Source: Natronolimnohabitans innermongolicus JCM 12255 (GTDB lineage Archaea; Halobacteriota; Halobacteria; Halobacteriales; Natrialbaceae). From it: a DNA stretch of 64,000 nucleotides. The notes beneath the pieces are model-generated. The model had not been told where the DNA came from. It worked only from the letters and a program-made list of their open reading frames with translations, and did no database searches. Positions 53,416-61,136 of the stretch are shown here, one piece after another. The stretch covers positions 265 through 64,264 of the forward strand of contig NZ_AOHZ01000081.1 in assembly GCF_000337215.1 (NCBI RefSeq), written 5' to 3'. Numbering within the stretch: position 1 is the stretch's first letter; every line of letters begins with the position of its first letter. A program made the position numbers and the translations under genes.

Positions 53416-54594
53416 CTACGTTCGGAACAGCCGTCGCGGGAACTCAGCCAGCGTCTCCGCCCCGTTGCTGGTCACGCGGAACGTCTCGCTGATCTCCATG
53501 CCGACCGCTTCGGTCCAGATGCCGGGGATCATGTGGAACGTCATGTTCTCCTCGAGGACGGTTTCGTCGCCGGGACGGATGCTCGCGGTATGCTCGCCCC
53601 AGTCCGGCGGGTAGCCGAGGCCCATCGAGTAGCCGATTCGGTCCTCCTTCTCCAGGCCGTACTGGGCGATCGTCTCGCGCCAGGCTTCCTCGACGGCCTC
53701 GCAGGTGACGCCGGGTTCGACGCGGTCGAGGGCCGCCTCGATCCCCTCGACGACGATATCCGCGGTGCGCTCGAGTTCCTCCGGCGGGTCGCCGACGAAC
53801 GTGGTTCGGGCGAGCGGGGAGTGATAGCGGTGGCGACAGCCCGACAGTTCGATGATGACCGGGTCGCCGTCCTCGAAGGGACGATCGGTCCAGGTGAGAT
53901 GCGGCGTGTCCGTGTGATCGCCCGAAGGCATCAGCGGGACGATCGAAGGGTAGTCGCCGCCGTACTCGTCGGTGCCGGCGATGAGCGCGTCGTAGATCGC
54001 TCGCGCGGCCTCGTACTCCGGCACGCCCTCCTCGATGGCGTCGAGCCCCGCCTGCATCGCGTTCTCCGAGATGCGCGCGGCTTCGCGCATGTACTCGAGT
54101 TCCTGCTCGGACTTCTTGATCCGGACCCACCCCACCAGCAGCGTCTGATCCTCGAAGTCGGCCTCGGGGAGGTTCCGCTGGAGTCGGGTGTACGACTTCG
54201 CGGTGAAGTAGGCGGCGTCCATCTCGAGACCGATGCGGCCGTCCGCGACCTCGAGGTCCTCGAGAACGCCCGCGACGTAATCCATCGGGTGGAGGTCGTG
54301 TGGCGAGTGGACGTGATCGTCGCTGTAGGACAGGACGTTCTCGTCGTCGAGATACGTCGTCGCCCGCGCGCCGCCGCCGTCCATCTCGCGGCCGACCCAG
54401 ACCGGCTGTTCGCGGTCGGGCGTGACGACGACCGCCTGGTGGACGTAAAACGACCAGCCGTCGTAGCCCGTGAGGTAATTCATGTTCGCCGGATCGGAGA
54501 CGACGAGCGCGTCGAGGTTCTCCTCGCGCAACCGCGCTTTCGTCCGCTCGACCCGCCGTTCGTACTCCGCGTCGTCGAAAACGTCTCGAGACAT
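53416..54594 (-). CDS. doeA: M24-family ectoine hydrolase-like protein (DoeA/EutD type)
   Basis: 392 residues with the creatinase/aminopeptidase-P fold. NMNYLTGYDGWSFYVHQ (37-53) and GYPPDWGEHT (327-336) are, as I recall, hallmarks of ectoine hydrolase. The metal ligands of true M24 peptidases are altered: the first Asp is Glu249 and the second is Pro260 (ELSGCRHRYHSPLAR), so it should be metal-independent, as are creatinase and DoeA/EutD. It would open the ectoine ring to N-acetyl-diaminobutyrate. GDH follows on the same strand. Confidence 0.78.
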   Translation of the reverse strand: MSRDVFDDAEYERRVERTKARLREENLDALVVSDPANMNYLTGYDGWSFYVHQAVVVTPDREQPVWVGREMDGGGARATTYLDDENVLSYSDDHVHSPHDLHPMDYVAGVLEDLEVADGRIGLEMDAAYFTAKSYTRLQRNLPEADFEDQTLLVGWVRIKKSEQELEYMREAARISENAMQAGLDAIEEGVPEYEAARAIYDALIAGTDEYGGDYPSIVPLMPSGDHTDTPHLTWTDRPFEDGDPVIIELSGCRHRYHSPLARTTFVGDPPEELERTADIVVEGIEAALDRVEPGVTCEAVEEAWRETIAQYGLEKEDRIGYSMGLGYPPDWGEHTASIRPGDETVLEENMTFHMIPGIWTEAVGMEISETFRVTSNGAETLAEFPRRLFRT

Positions 54595-54819
54595 GGTAAC
54601 AGGCCCTACGTGGGTGATCGATCAGGAATAGTAAAAACTTTTCGTGTATAGTAGTTACAGATATTGTTTACTCGACTGTGGCCGTCGAGAACGGGTCGGT
54701 CGGGGCCGAGAGGCGGCCGGTCTTCGGAACCGTTCGAAACGAGCGTCAGTCACGGGAGCCGGTCACTCACTCGCGGCGAACCACCGGCGATTAAGACACC
54801 CGGGTTCGTTCGGCCGGAC

Positions 54820-55365
54820 ATGACACTACTCGAGACGCTCGTGATCGCGTTCTGGGCGATGTTGCCCGCCTACGTCCCCAACAACGCGGCGGTGCTGGCC
54901 GGCGGGGGCCGTCCGATCGACGGCGGTCGGACCTGGGGAGACAAGCGGGTTCTGGGCGACGGGAAGACCTGGCGCGGCACCGCGGCCGGAATCGTCGCCG
55001 GGCTGGCGCTCGCAGGTATTCTGAGTCTCTTCGCGGGCGACGTCGAGAGCGCGATCGGCGTCGACGTCCCCGAGTTCACGCCGCTCGCTGCGCTCGGTCT
55101 GGCCGCGGGTGCCATGCTCGGGGACATCCTCGCTTCGTTCCTGAAACGGCGAACGGGCCGCCAGCGCGGCGCGATGTTCCCCGGGCTGGACCAGCTCGAC
55201 TTCGTCGTGGTCTCGTTGCCGCTCGCCGCGGTGCTCGACTTCGCGTGGTTCACCGACGTCTTCACGTGGGAGGTCATCCTCGTCGTCGTGATCCTCACGC
55301 CGATCCTCCACGTCTCGACGAACATGATCGCCTACAAACTCGGGCTGAAGAACGAGCCCTGGTAG
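54820..55365 (+). CDS. carS: CDP-archaeol synthase CarS
   Basis: 181-residue membrane enzyme with about five segments. It condenses CTP with unsaturated archaetidic acid to give CDP-archaeol, the activated precursor of archaeal phospholipids. PAYVPNNAAVLAGGGRPIDG, GDGKTWRGTAAG, GAMLGDILASFLKRRTGR and FPGLDQLDFVV are diagnostic. A TATA-like CGATTAAG lies about 30 nt before ATG 54820, so the mRNA is nearly leaderless. It is not operonic with its neighbours. Confidence 0.94.
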   Translation: MTLLETLVIAFWAMLPAYVPNNAAVLAGGGRPIDGGRTWGDKRVLGDGKTWRGTAAGIVAGLALAGILSLFAGDVESAIGVDVPEFTPLAALGLAAGAMLGDILASFLKRRTGRQRGAMFPGLDQLDFVVVSLPLAAVLDFAWFTDVFTWEVILVVVILTPILHVSTNMIAYKLGLKNEPW

Positions 55366-55499
55366 GGAGATTCGACCACAGTTCGATATCTCGTCCGAAC
55401 GGTCGACAACTACCCATTTCCGTCTTCATCTGCATCGCTCCCCGTAGTACAGGTTCAGTCGCCGACATATGTTTGCACACACAGCACACACAATACAAT

Positions 55500-55724
55500 A
55501 TGGGCAGCAAGAACATCTCGATCCCGGACGACGTCTACGAAAAGCTCCGCGAAGAACGCCGAGCCGACGAGAGCTTTGGCGAGGCGATCGATCGGCTCCT
55601 CGGTCAGCGGCAACTCTCGGAGTTCTGGAACGCGTGGGATGACGATACCGCTGACCGAGCTCGCGCTGCGATCGAAACGAGTCGAGACCGAAACGACGAG
55701 CGTCTCGAACGTCTCTACGACTGA
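55500..55724 (+). CDS. vapB: VapB-family antitoxin
   Basis: 74 residues. SKNISIPDDVYEKLREER then ADESFGEAIDRLL is the DUF217/VapB-type DNA-binding and dimer region. The C-terminal ~30 residues, Asp/Arg-rich, would wrap the toxin. The stop overlaps the vapC start by one base (TGATG), so the two are coupled. A TATA-like ACATATGTTTGC lies near 55466. It would repress its own promoter. Confidence 0.87.
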   Translation: MGSKNISIPDDVYEKLREERRADESFGEAIDRLLGQRQLSEFWNAWDDDTADRARAAIETSRDRNDERLERLYD

Positions 55725-56110
55725 TGGCCTGTCTCGATACGCCGTTCCTGATCGATCTCCTCAACGGAACGGATGCCGCAGCAGAGACGATGACCGATCT
55801 CGACGATCAGGGGACGAGACACGCCGTTTCGCCGGTTACAGCGGCTGAACTCTGGATCGGCGCGAACCTCGGCTCGGTGCAAGAGTTTCGTCGAACGGAG
55901 GAGCTCCTCGAGTCGCTGCTCTGGCTCGAGATCACTCGATCCTGTGCGCGTCGAGCCGGACGGATCCAGGCCGAACTGATCGAATCCGGTTCGGAACTCG
56001 GATTCAACGATTGCCTGATCGCCGCGACCGCGATCGAACACGGGGAGCCGCTGGTTACGGGCGCTTCCGATTTCGAACGCGTTCCGGATCTCCGGATCCG
56101 AACGTACTGA
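55724..56110 (+). CDS. vapC: VapC-family PIN-domain toxin
   Basis: 128 residues. CLDTPFLIDLL holds the first Asp, AAELWIGANLG the Glu, GFNDCLIAATAIEHG the Asp pair and TGASDFERVPDL the last Asp. The set is complete, so it should be an active RNase. It is coupled to the preceding antitoxin (TGATG). It ends 13 bp from the convergent aglF. Confidence 0.9.
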   Translation: MACLDTPFLIDLLNGTDAAAETMTDLDDQGTRHAVSPVTAAELWIGANLGSVQEFRRTEELLESLLWLEITRSCARRAGRIQAELIESGSELGFNDCLIAATAIEHGEPLVTGASDFERVPDLRIRTY

Positions 56111-56123
56111 ACGACCGTCGCGC

Positions 56124-56861
56124 TTATTCTGCGGGTGCCGGCGCTTTCTCCGCTCGCTGAATCCGTTCTTCGGCCGCCTCGCGATCCTCCGGATAGCCGA
56201 CGTCGATGCGCCAGCCGTCCATCCGAATGGCGTCGATGGTGCGGCCGGACTGGAGGAGCAGATCGATCGCATCCGGGAGTTCGTACTCGCCGCGGTCGGA
56301 GGGCTGGACGAGGTGGCAGGCGTGGAAGATCGCCGGCGTGAACGTGTAGAAGCCGGTCATGACGAGGTTCGACGGCGGATCGTCGGGCTTCTCGACGACC
56401 TCGACGATCTCGCCGTACTCGTTGGTGTCGAGGACGCCGTAGCGGGAGGCCTCCTCGTAGGGCACCTCCTCGACGAGGAAGGCGGCGTCCGCTCGCTCCT
56501 CTCGCTGGCGGTTGATCACGTCGCCGAGGTTCCCCCGGAAGACGTTGTCGCCGAGCATCAGGACGAAATCGTCGTCGATGTGCGGTTCGGCCTGGAGGAT
56601 GGCGTGAGCGAGACCCAGCTGTTCGCGCTGGTGGGCGTAGGTGATCGGCACGCCCTCGTACTCGTCGCCGTAGCGTTCGATGATCTGCTCTTTCATGTGG
56701 CCTACGACCACGACGAGCTTCGTGACGCCGATCTCGAGGAGGTTGTCGAAAACGTCCTCGACGAGGGGTTTGCCGTCGACCTCGACGAGGGCTTTGGGTT
56801 TGTCGTCAGTCAGGGGCTTCAGTCGGGTTCCCTTGCCCGCCGCTAATACGACTGCTTGCAT
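56124..56861 (-). CDS. aglF: Sugar-1-phosphate nucleotidyltransferase, AglF-like
   Basis: 245 residues. VLAAGKGTRLKPLTDDKPKAL (residues 5-25) is the nucleotide-binding signature, and VLMLGDNVF, EEASRYGVLDTNE and MTGFYTFTP are further family markers. The enzyme makes UDP-glucose or dTDP-glucose-like donors; in Haloferax, AglF supplies the N-glycosylation pathway. A TATA box 29 nt upstream indicates a leaderless mRNA. The flippase at 61137 is likely from the same locus, separated by accessory genes. Confidence 0.87.
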   Translation of the reverse strand: MQAVVLAAGKGTRLKPLTDDKPKALVEVDGKPLVEDVFDNLLEIGVTKLVVVVGHMKEQIIERYGDEYEGVPITYAHQREQLGLAHAILQAEPHIDDDFVLMLGDNVFRGNLGDVINRQREERADAAFLVEEVPYEEASRYGVLDTNEYGEIVEVVEKPDDPPSNLVMTGFYTFTPAIFHACHLVQPSDRGEYELPDAIDLLLQSGRTIDAIRMDGWRIDVGYPEDREAAEERIQRAEKAPAPAE

Positions 56862-56885
56862 GTGACAGACGGTTCCGATGCGGTC

Positions 56886-56894
56886 GTATATACT
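56886..56894 (-). promoter_or_regulatory. TATA box, leaderless promoter of aglF
   Basis: AGTATATAC on the minus strand is centred about 29 nt before the start codon. Confidence 0.6.
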
Positions 56895-57065
56895 TTGTGA
56901 GCGAGCGGTCTCGGAACCGGCGCGTCGCGCTCGTCGACGTTGGGCGACTCTCGGACCCGTGATCGAATCGAGGTCGGTCAGGTCTCGAGCGGTCAGCTCG
57001 GTCGGGTTTCGAGCGGGCAGGGAGTCCGAACGCGTTCGCGATCGGCTCGACGGGTTCGCCTCGAA

Positions 57066-57569
57066 TCACTCGAATAGGCGAGTCGCCTGCTGAACGTACG
57101 CGTTTCCGTCCCAGCTTCGCTGCTGCGCGATGCCCTCGAGCAACGCTTTCGCCGTCGTCGCCGAACAGTTTCCATTGACGACGAACGCCTTCAGGAGCCG
57201 GGGCGTCGTCACGAGTCGCGCGTCTGAAAGCGACGCGTGAACGAGCGCGAGCTGGTTGTATTCGTCACAGTAGAAAAACGTCGCCTCGAGTTCGTCGGCT
57301 AGCTGTACCGCTGCGTTCTCACCGTCGTCGAGCGGAAACTCCGGATCGAGATCCGCCGCTCGGATCGTCAGCCGCTTACGTTCGTCGAGAACTGCTCGCG
57401 CCGCCGTTCCGTGCGCGTCTTCGTACGCTGCGATCGACTCGAGTTCCTCGAGTACGCGTTCGGGAACGATAACGTCGTATCCGTCCACGAGCAACGGAAG
57501 CGCCGTTTTCCGCGCGTCGTCGGTACTCGCGATACTGACGAGCGCGGACGTATCTGCGACGAGAGTCAT
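57066..57569 (-). CDS. PIN-domain toxin with extended C-terminus
   Basis: 167 residues. TLVADTSALVSIAS holds the first Asp. VIVPERVLEELESIA holds the conserved Glu, FPLDDGENAAVQLADE the Asp/Glu motif and FFYCDEYNQLAL the last acidic position. The C-terminal ~40 residues (VVNGNCSATTAKALLEGIAQ) exceed a minimal VapC. The start overlaps the antitoxin stop by 4 bp (ATGA). It is transcribed away from the coiled-coil genes and towards aglF. Confidence 0.82.
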   Translation of the reverse strand: MTLVADTSALVSIASTDDARKTALPLLVDGYDVIVPERVLEELESIAAYEDAHGTAARAVLDERKRLTIRAADLDPEFPLDDGENAAVQLADELEATFFYCDEYNQLALVHASLSDARLVTTPRLLKAFVVNGNCSATTAKALLEGIAQQRSWDGNAYVQQATRLFE

Positions 57570-57877
57570 TCGTCGAGTGCGACCGCGAGGTCCTCACTCA
57601 GCTGATCGTCCGTCAACTGACGCTTGAGCACTCGGAAGTTCTGTGCGGTTTCGACGCCGACGATCGCTTTCACCTGTTCGTACTCGAGTCGGTCCTCGTA
57701 GTATGCGTTCGCGATCGCCTGCTGGACCTGTTCTTCGTCGCTCGCGTTCGCGAGGTACTCTCGAAGCGCCTCGACGAGGACGTCGGTTCGGTTCTTGTCC
57801 TCCGCGATGGCGAGCGCGTCGGCTTGTTCGATCAATCGCTCGGGCGCGCGAAAATGGACGCGAGTGCTCGAACTCAT
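57566..57877 (-). CDS. Ribbon-helix-helix-type antitoxin
   Basis: 103 residues. The N-terminal STRVHFRAPERLIEQADALA and NRTDVLVEALREYLA form the RHH DNA-binding fold. The rest is acidic and helical (DEEQVQQAIANAYYEDRLEY, RQLTDDQLSEDLAVALDE). It is coupled to the PIN toxin by ATGA overlap. ATG 57877 is the only start that retains the RHH strand. A minus-strand leader with GTGTGC-type sequence lies upstream. Confidence 0.83.
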   Translation of the reverse strand: MSSSTRVHFRAPERLIEQADALAIAEDKNRTDVLVEALREYLANASDEEQVQQAIANAYYEDRLEYEQVKAIVGVETAQNFRVLKRQLTDDQLSEDLAVALDE

Positions 57878-58341
57878 ACGCGTACATTGTGTGCATACCA
57901 CCGTAGTTCTGTCGGCGGGTCGGGTGTTCTCGGTGATGACTCGAGGAATCGGGCTCGTTGACCACCGCAGCGAGTACGGGCTGTACCGGGACCGACGGGA
58001 CATCGTGTACGGAGCTCGCCGATTCAATTCGTTTTGTTGCTGAATTCCACGGTAGCGCTGGCGTTCAAATTCTATTTATATTTTATATAGGCATGAGTCC
58101 CGAGTTGGTGGTACGCCACCGTCTCGTTACCTCATCGATTCGACGCCCGTGGACAACCGTCGTCTTCGGCGGGAACCTCGAGGGCGTCCCGCCGTGGACT
58201 GCCGAGGACTGCTCGAGCAGGGACAGCCACGGCTACCGACACGAGCTAGACGACCGCTGGCGTGGGATCGTGTGGTGGGTCAGCGGGTGGGGGCCTCGCT
58301 CGAGGCGCGCTCGAGGTGGGGGTACTCGCGGGCGTCCACGG
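57878..58341. other. Intergenic region with an AT-rich promoter-like stretch
   Basis: About 460 bp. At 58073-58089 the sequence is almost all A/T (TTTATATTTTATATA), then ATG 58093. A frame from there runs antisense into the coiled-coil gene and looks like its shadow. A short GGTGG...CCACC hairpin follows near 58108-58121. It could start a small RNA or an antisense transcript. Confidence 0.45.
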
Positions 58342-59466
58342 TCAGCCGAGGACGTCAGCTGTCTCCGGGTCCGGGGCGTCGCCGTCGTTCGAGCGAGCGC
58401 TCGAACTCGAGTCGGTCGGGGGAGTGCTCGAGTCGGCCCGGGTACCGCTCGAGGTCGAACGGTTCGTCTCGCCCGGAATCTCGGCGTCGGCCGGGAGGAT
58501 CAGCCGGCGTTCGGTGTACTCGAGGCCGTTTTTCCGCTGGGTTCGCTTGCGGACCGCGAGGCGGTTCTTTGAGAGCTCGAGGATCGCGTCGATCGTGCGG
58601 GAGACGAGCTTCTTCGCGTAGGCGTCGCTCGTCCCGGGTTCCTGCCTGCGGATCCAGTGTTTCAGATCGCCGGCGGTGACGTACTCCCGGATCGACTTGC
58701 AGCCGTTCTTCCAGGGATCGTCGTCGACGGCGGGGTCGGCGCGGGCTTCCCAGAGCTTCGCCGCGAGTCTGGTCGGCAGGGCGTCCGTGCTCGAGCGCCG
58801 CAGGTCCTCGTCCAGTCGGGCGAGTTGCTGGACCGGGAGGAGGTCCCCGTGGGCGAGCGCGACGTCCTGGGTGCGCTCGAGCGGGTCGTCGTGTGCCGGG
58901 ACCCTGAGGTAGCGCTCGCCGTCGGATTTGGTGACGCGCTCGAGTCGGTCGCCGGGCACCTCGATCTCGTGGACGTCGACGTTCGACTCGCGGAGGTGGG
59001 CGCCCTTCTCGAGTTCGCGGGTCTGGAGCTCCTCGAGGCGGGCCTTGTTCGCACCCGTGCGGTTGCGGGTGGCTTCGGCGAGGGCGTCCAGGCGGTCGGT
59101 TTCTCGCCGGAGGGTCTCGAGGTGGGTGTCGTGGGACTCGAGTCGGGTGTCGTGGGTGGTGAGGTGGTCGTGGTGGTCCTCGAGTTGGGCGTCGTGGTCC
59201 TCGAGTCGGTCGGCGTGAGTGGACAGCCGGTCGTCGTGCTCGTCCAGCCGCTCGCACAGCGTGGTCTCGAGCGCGTCGACCGTCGCCTCGAGGCTCGCGA
59301 TCGTTCGGTCGCGGTCGGCGAGTTCGGACTCGAGATCCGCGACTCGCGTCTCGAGGCGGTCGGTCTTCGCTCGAAGGGTCTCCGTCTCGGCGCGGAGGGC
59401 GCGCAGTTCCTCGAGGACGGTCTCGAGGTCGGGGGCATCGTCGGCGCCGTGGGCGGCCTCAGTCAT
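58342..59466 (-). CDS. Coiled-coil protein with six HDxxLxx heptads
   Basis: 374 residues. Residues ~10-75 are a Leu-heptad coiled coil (LRAETETLRAKTDRLETRV). Residues 77-118 are six consecutive heptads of the form HDxxLxx (HDDRLST, HADRLED, HDAQLED, HHDHLTT, HDTRLES, HDTHLET). The C-terminal ~180 residues form an unassigned globular part (PTRLAAKLWEARADPAVDDD, KSIREYVTAGDLKHWI) that could be DNA-binding. The start overlaps the preceding gene by 8 bp. It is probably from a virus or plasmid-derived element. Confidence 0.7.
   Translation of the reverse strand: MTEAAHGADDAPDLETVLEELRALRAETETLRAKTDRLETRVADLESELADRDRTIASLEATVDALETTLCERLDEHDDRLSTHADRLEDHDAQLEDHHDHLTTHDTRLESHDTHLETLRRETDRLDALAEATRNRTGANKARLEELQTRELEKGAHLRESNVDVHEIEVPGDRLERVTKSDGERYLRVPAHDDPLERTQDVALAHGDLLPVQQLARLDEDLRRSSTDALPTRLAAKLWEARADPAVDDDPWKNGCKSIREYVTAGDLKHWIRRQEPGTSDAYAKKLVSRTIDAILELSKNRLAVRKRTQRKNGLEYTERRLILPADAEIPGETNRSTSSGTRADSSTPPTDSSSSARSNDGDAPDPETADVLG
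59113..59238 (-). repeat. Six 21-bp repeats encoding HDxxLxx heptads
   Basis: A 126-bp tract inside the coiled-coil gene. Each 21-bp unit encodes one heptad with His or Asp first and Leu fifth. The DNA repeats are degenerate, the protein pattern regular. Confidence 0.75.
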
Positions 59467-60013
59467 CGGTTCCCTCCTCGTCCGTTCGATCGTCGTCAGG
59501 GTGCTTGTTTTCGGAGTGGGCGTCCTCGAGGTTGTTAGTGTGGTCGCTCGAGTCGCGTTCTGGATCGTTGGGGTCCGTGTCGCGTTTGGTGTCGTCGGAA
59601 CGCTGGTCGTGTTCTGGGTCGTTAGTGTTCTGGTCGCGTTGGGTATCGTCGGTATGCTGGTCGCGCCGCAACGCATCCGGATCCGGACCCGAGTAGACCG
59701 TCACGCCCGAGCCCGCGTCGGCGAGGTCGACCGATCCCTCCGGGTGGTAGGGGATCAACGCCTCCGTGCCGAACAGCAACAGGCCGAGCTGGCTCGTCTC
59801 CGCTCTGATCTCGCGACAGCGCAGGCTGGCCTCGCGGCGTTCGTGGTCGGCGAGCGTCCGGCCGTCGATTTTCGTCCGGGGGTCGTGAAGCGCCTCGAGT
59901 AACGCGTGCGTGAGTTTGTCTAGAGCCTCGAGGTGGGTTCGGATGGCGCTCGAGGGCGTCGGTTCGTCCCGTCGGTCGGGGCTTTCATTACCCCGCGAAT
60001 CGTCGTTGGACAT
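59459..60013 (-). CDS. Acidic protein with 9-residue tandem repeats
   Basis: 184 residues. The N-terminal ~85 residues are helical (THLEALDKLTHALLEALHDP, DHERREASLRCREIRAETSQ) and include LGLLLFGTEALIPYHPEG. The C-terminal part is disordered, with four tandem 9-residue units of the type RDQxTxDxx. The stop overlaps the next start by 8 bp, so it and the coiled-coil gene form an operon. The function is unknown. Similar pairs are, to my recollection, found in haloarchaeal mobile regions. Confidence 0.65.
   Translation of the reverse strand: MSNDDSRGNESPDRRDEPTPSSAIRTHLEALDKLTHALLEALHDPRTKIDGRTLADHERREASLRCREIRAETSQLGLLLFGTEALIPYHPEGSVDLADAGSGVTVYSGPDPDALRRDQHTDDTQRDQNTNDPEHDQRSDDTKRDTDPNDPERDSSDHTNNLEDAHSENKHPDDDRTDEEGTDD
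59553..59660 (-). repeat. Four 27-bp tandem repeats
   Basis: Four contiguous 27-bp units begin at 59553, 59580, 59607 and 59634, each starting TCGYG on the plus strand and encoding 9 residues. The frame is kept across all units. Confidence 0.8.
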
Positions 60014-60133
60014 GCTTCCGTAGTGTGGTTACGGGAGCTTCTCGCGGGCACGGTGTCTCTACCACCGGACCGCGGTTTTCACGGATCGCCGTGGTCGATC
60101 CGGTATCCCGTTGTTGCATACTGGTTACTGTAG

Positions 60134-60151
60134 AAACATAAAAGTATGTTT
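60134..60151 (+). promoter_or_regulatory. Operator-like palindrome upstream of repressor 1
   Basis: AAACATA-AAAG-TATGTTT is a perfect inverted repeat with 7-bp arms and a 4-bp spacer. It lies about 84 nt before ATG 60235, in an AT-rich promoter zone. Confidence 0.6.
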
Positions 60152-60234
60152 TGCGTAGTTTTAGATGGCTATTGCAGTTCTACAGCACTGCTACGACGGA
60201 CCTTGATAGAACTCCCTCCAACAGTGCTACACAG

Positions 60235-60498
60235 ATGCGAAAGCGTGCCGAGTGGATGACGCGAGCCGACGACGAGATTCTCGAGTACCTGCAGGCCCAC
60301 GGCGCGGGAACGCCGAAATCCATCGCGGAGGAAATCGACCGGAACAACGACTACGTAGGTGTTCGCTGTCGAAAACTGGCCTCGTGTGGACTGGTGGAAA
60401 AGCCCTCTCGAGGCTTCTACGTGCTGGCTGATTCTGGTGAAGCGTATTTGGACGGGGAGTTGGATGCGGGGACGCTCGAGGCCGACGACGCGTCGTAA
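60235..60498 (+). CDS. PhiH1-repressor-like winged-helix protein, copy 1
   Basis: 87 residues. RKRAEWMTRADDEILEYLQA then SIAEEIDRNNDYVGVRCRKL and LVEKPSRGFYVLADSGEAYL are the pattern of haloarchaeal virus PhiH1 repressor homologues. A winged helix with no other domain. ATG 60235 keeps the conserved RxxxWM start; a later Met at 60256 is possible. A palindrome lies upstream, suggesting autoregulation. A second, divergent copy follows at 60770. Confidence 0.82.
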   Translation: MRKRAEWMTRADDEILEYLQAHGAGTPKSIAEEIDRNNDYVGVRCRKLASCGLVEKPSRGFYVLADSGEAYLDGELDAGTLEADDAS

Positions 60499-60677
60499 CG
60501 TCGTCTGCGGTTCTACCTCTTTTGTGAAGGTCTTCGATGCGCCAGTTGGTCGCTGAGTCGGAGCCAAATCGGGAAGAGTAGGCTGTACGCACCGGGTTTC
60601 TGTTGTCGGGTAGACGGGTAGTGCGTTCATCTGACCGATCTATATGTTCTACGAACACGCTTTCAGTACTTATATTC

Positions 60678-60693
60678 TAGCGTATTTACGCTA
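60678..60693 (+). promoter_or_regulatory. Operator-like palindrome upstream of repressor 2
   Basis: TAGCGTA-TT-TACGCTA is a perfect inverted repeat with 7-bp arms. It lies immediately after a TATA-like CTTATATT (60669-60676) and about 77 nt before ATG 60770. Its sequence differs from the palindrome at 60134. Confidence 0.65.
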
Positions 60694-60769
60694 TAAGTGG
60701 GAACGGTATTGTGTCGAATTTCAGAGAACCAACCCAAGTTAATGTCCGCCAGTGGGACGACTGCGTCGA

Positions 60770-61048
60770 ATGCGCCCCCGACCTGCGTGGATGTCGCTGA
60801 AAGACGGACTCATTCTCGAGTTCCTCGCGGAACACGACCTCGAGCTCCCGGCAAAGCCGCTGTACCGGAATCTGAATCGGTCTGGTCACGAAATCGGCTA
60901 CTCGACCGTCCGAAAGCGATTGACGGAACTCGAGGAACACGGACTGGTCGAAAAGGTCGACGACGCTGGGTACTATCAGGTTAGTGAGAAGGGGATGGCG
61001 TATCTCGAGGGGGAACTCGAGTTGAGCGACTTGGAAGAAATGGACTAA
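60770..61048 (+). CDS. PhiH1-repressor-like winged-helix protein, copy 2
   Basis: 92 residues. RPRPAWMSLKDGLILEFLAE, SGHEIGYSTVRKRLTELEE and LVEKVDDAGYYQVSEKGMAYL follow the same pattern as the protein at 60235, with clear divergence in the recognition helix. A GTG at 60752 would add six residues. A distinct palindrome lies upstream, so each repressor may bind its own site. The convergent flippase ends 88 bp away. Confidence 0.82.
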   Translation: MRPRPAWMSLKDGLILEFLAEHDLELPAKPLYRNLNRSGHEIGYSTVRKRLTELEEHGLVEKVDDAGYYQVSEKGMAYLEGELELSDLEEMD

Positions 61049-61136
61049 GCCTAGTTGCACTGATCAGTATCTTGAATAGCCGTTAGCCGTGCTTCTCATG
61101 GAGTACTTGGAAAATCAGCGTGAATATGATCGCTGC

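Noticed and set aside
53416-54594. Annotating the M24 protein simply as Xaa-Pro dipeptidase
   Set aside because: The metal ligands of true M24 peptidases are substituted and the DoeA/EutD-type motifs are present.
59553-59660. Tandem repeats considered as a CRISPR-like array
   Set aside because: The units are contiguous with no spacers, lie in frame in a gene and are degenerate.
58342-59676. Longer version of the coiled-coil gene starting at 59676
   Set aside because: The added N-terminus is an out-of-frame reading of the 27-bp repeats in the upstream gene. ATG 59466 overlaps that gene's stop in the usual coupled way.
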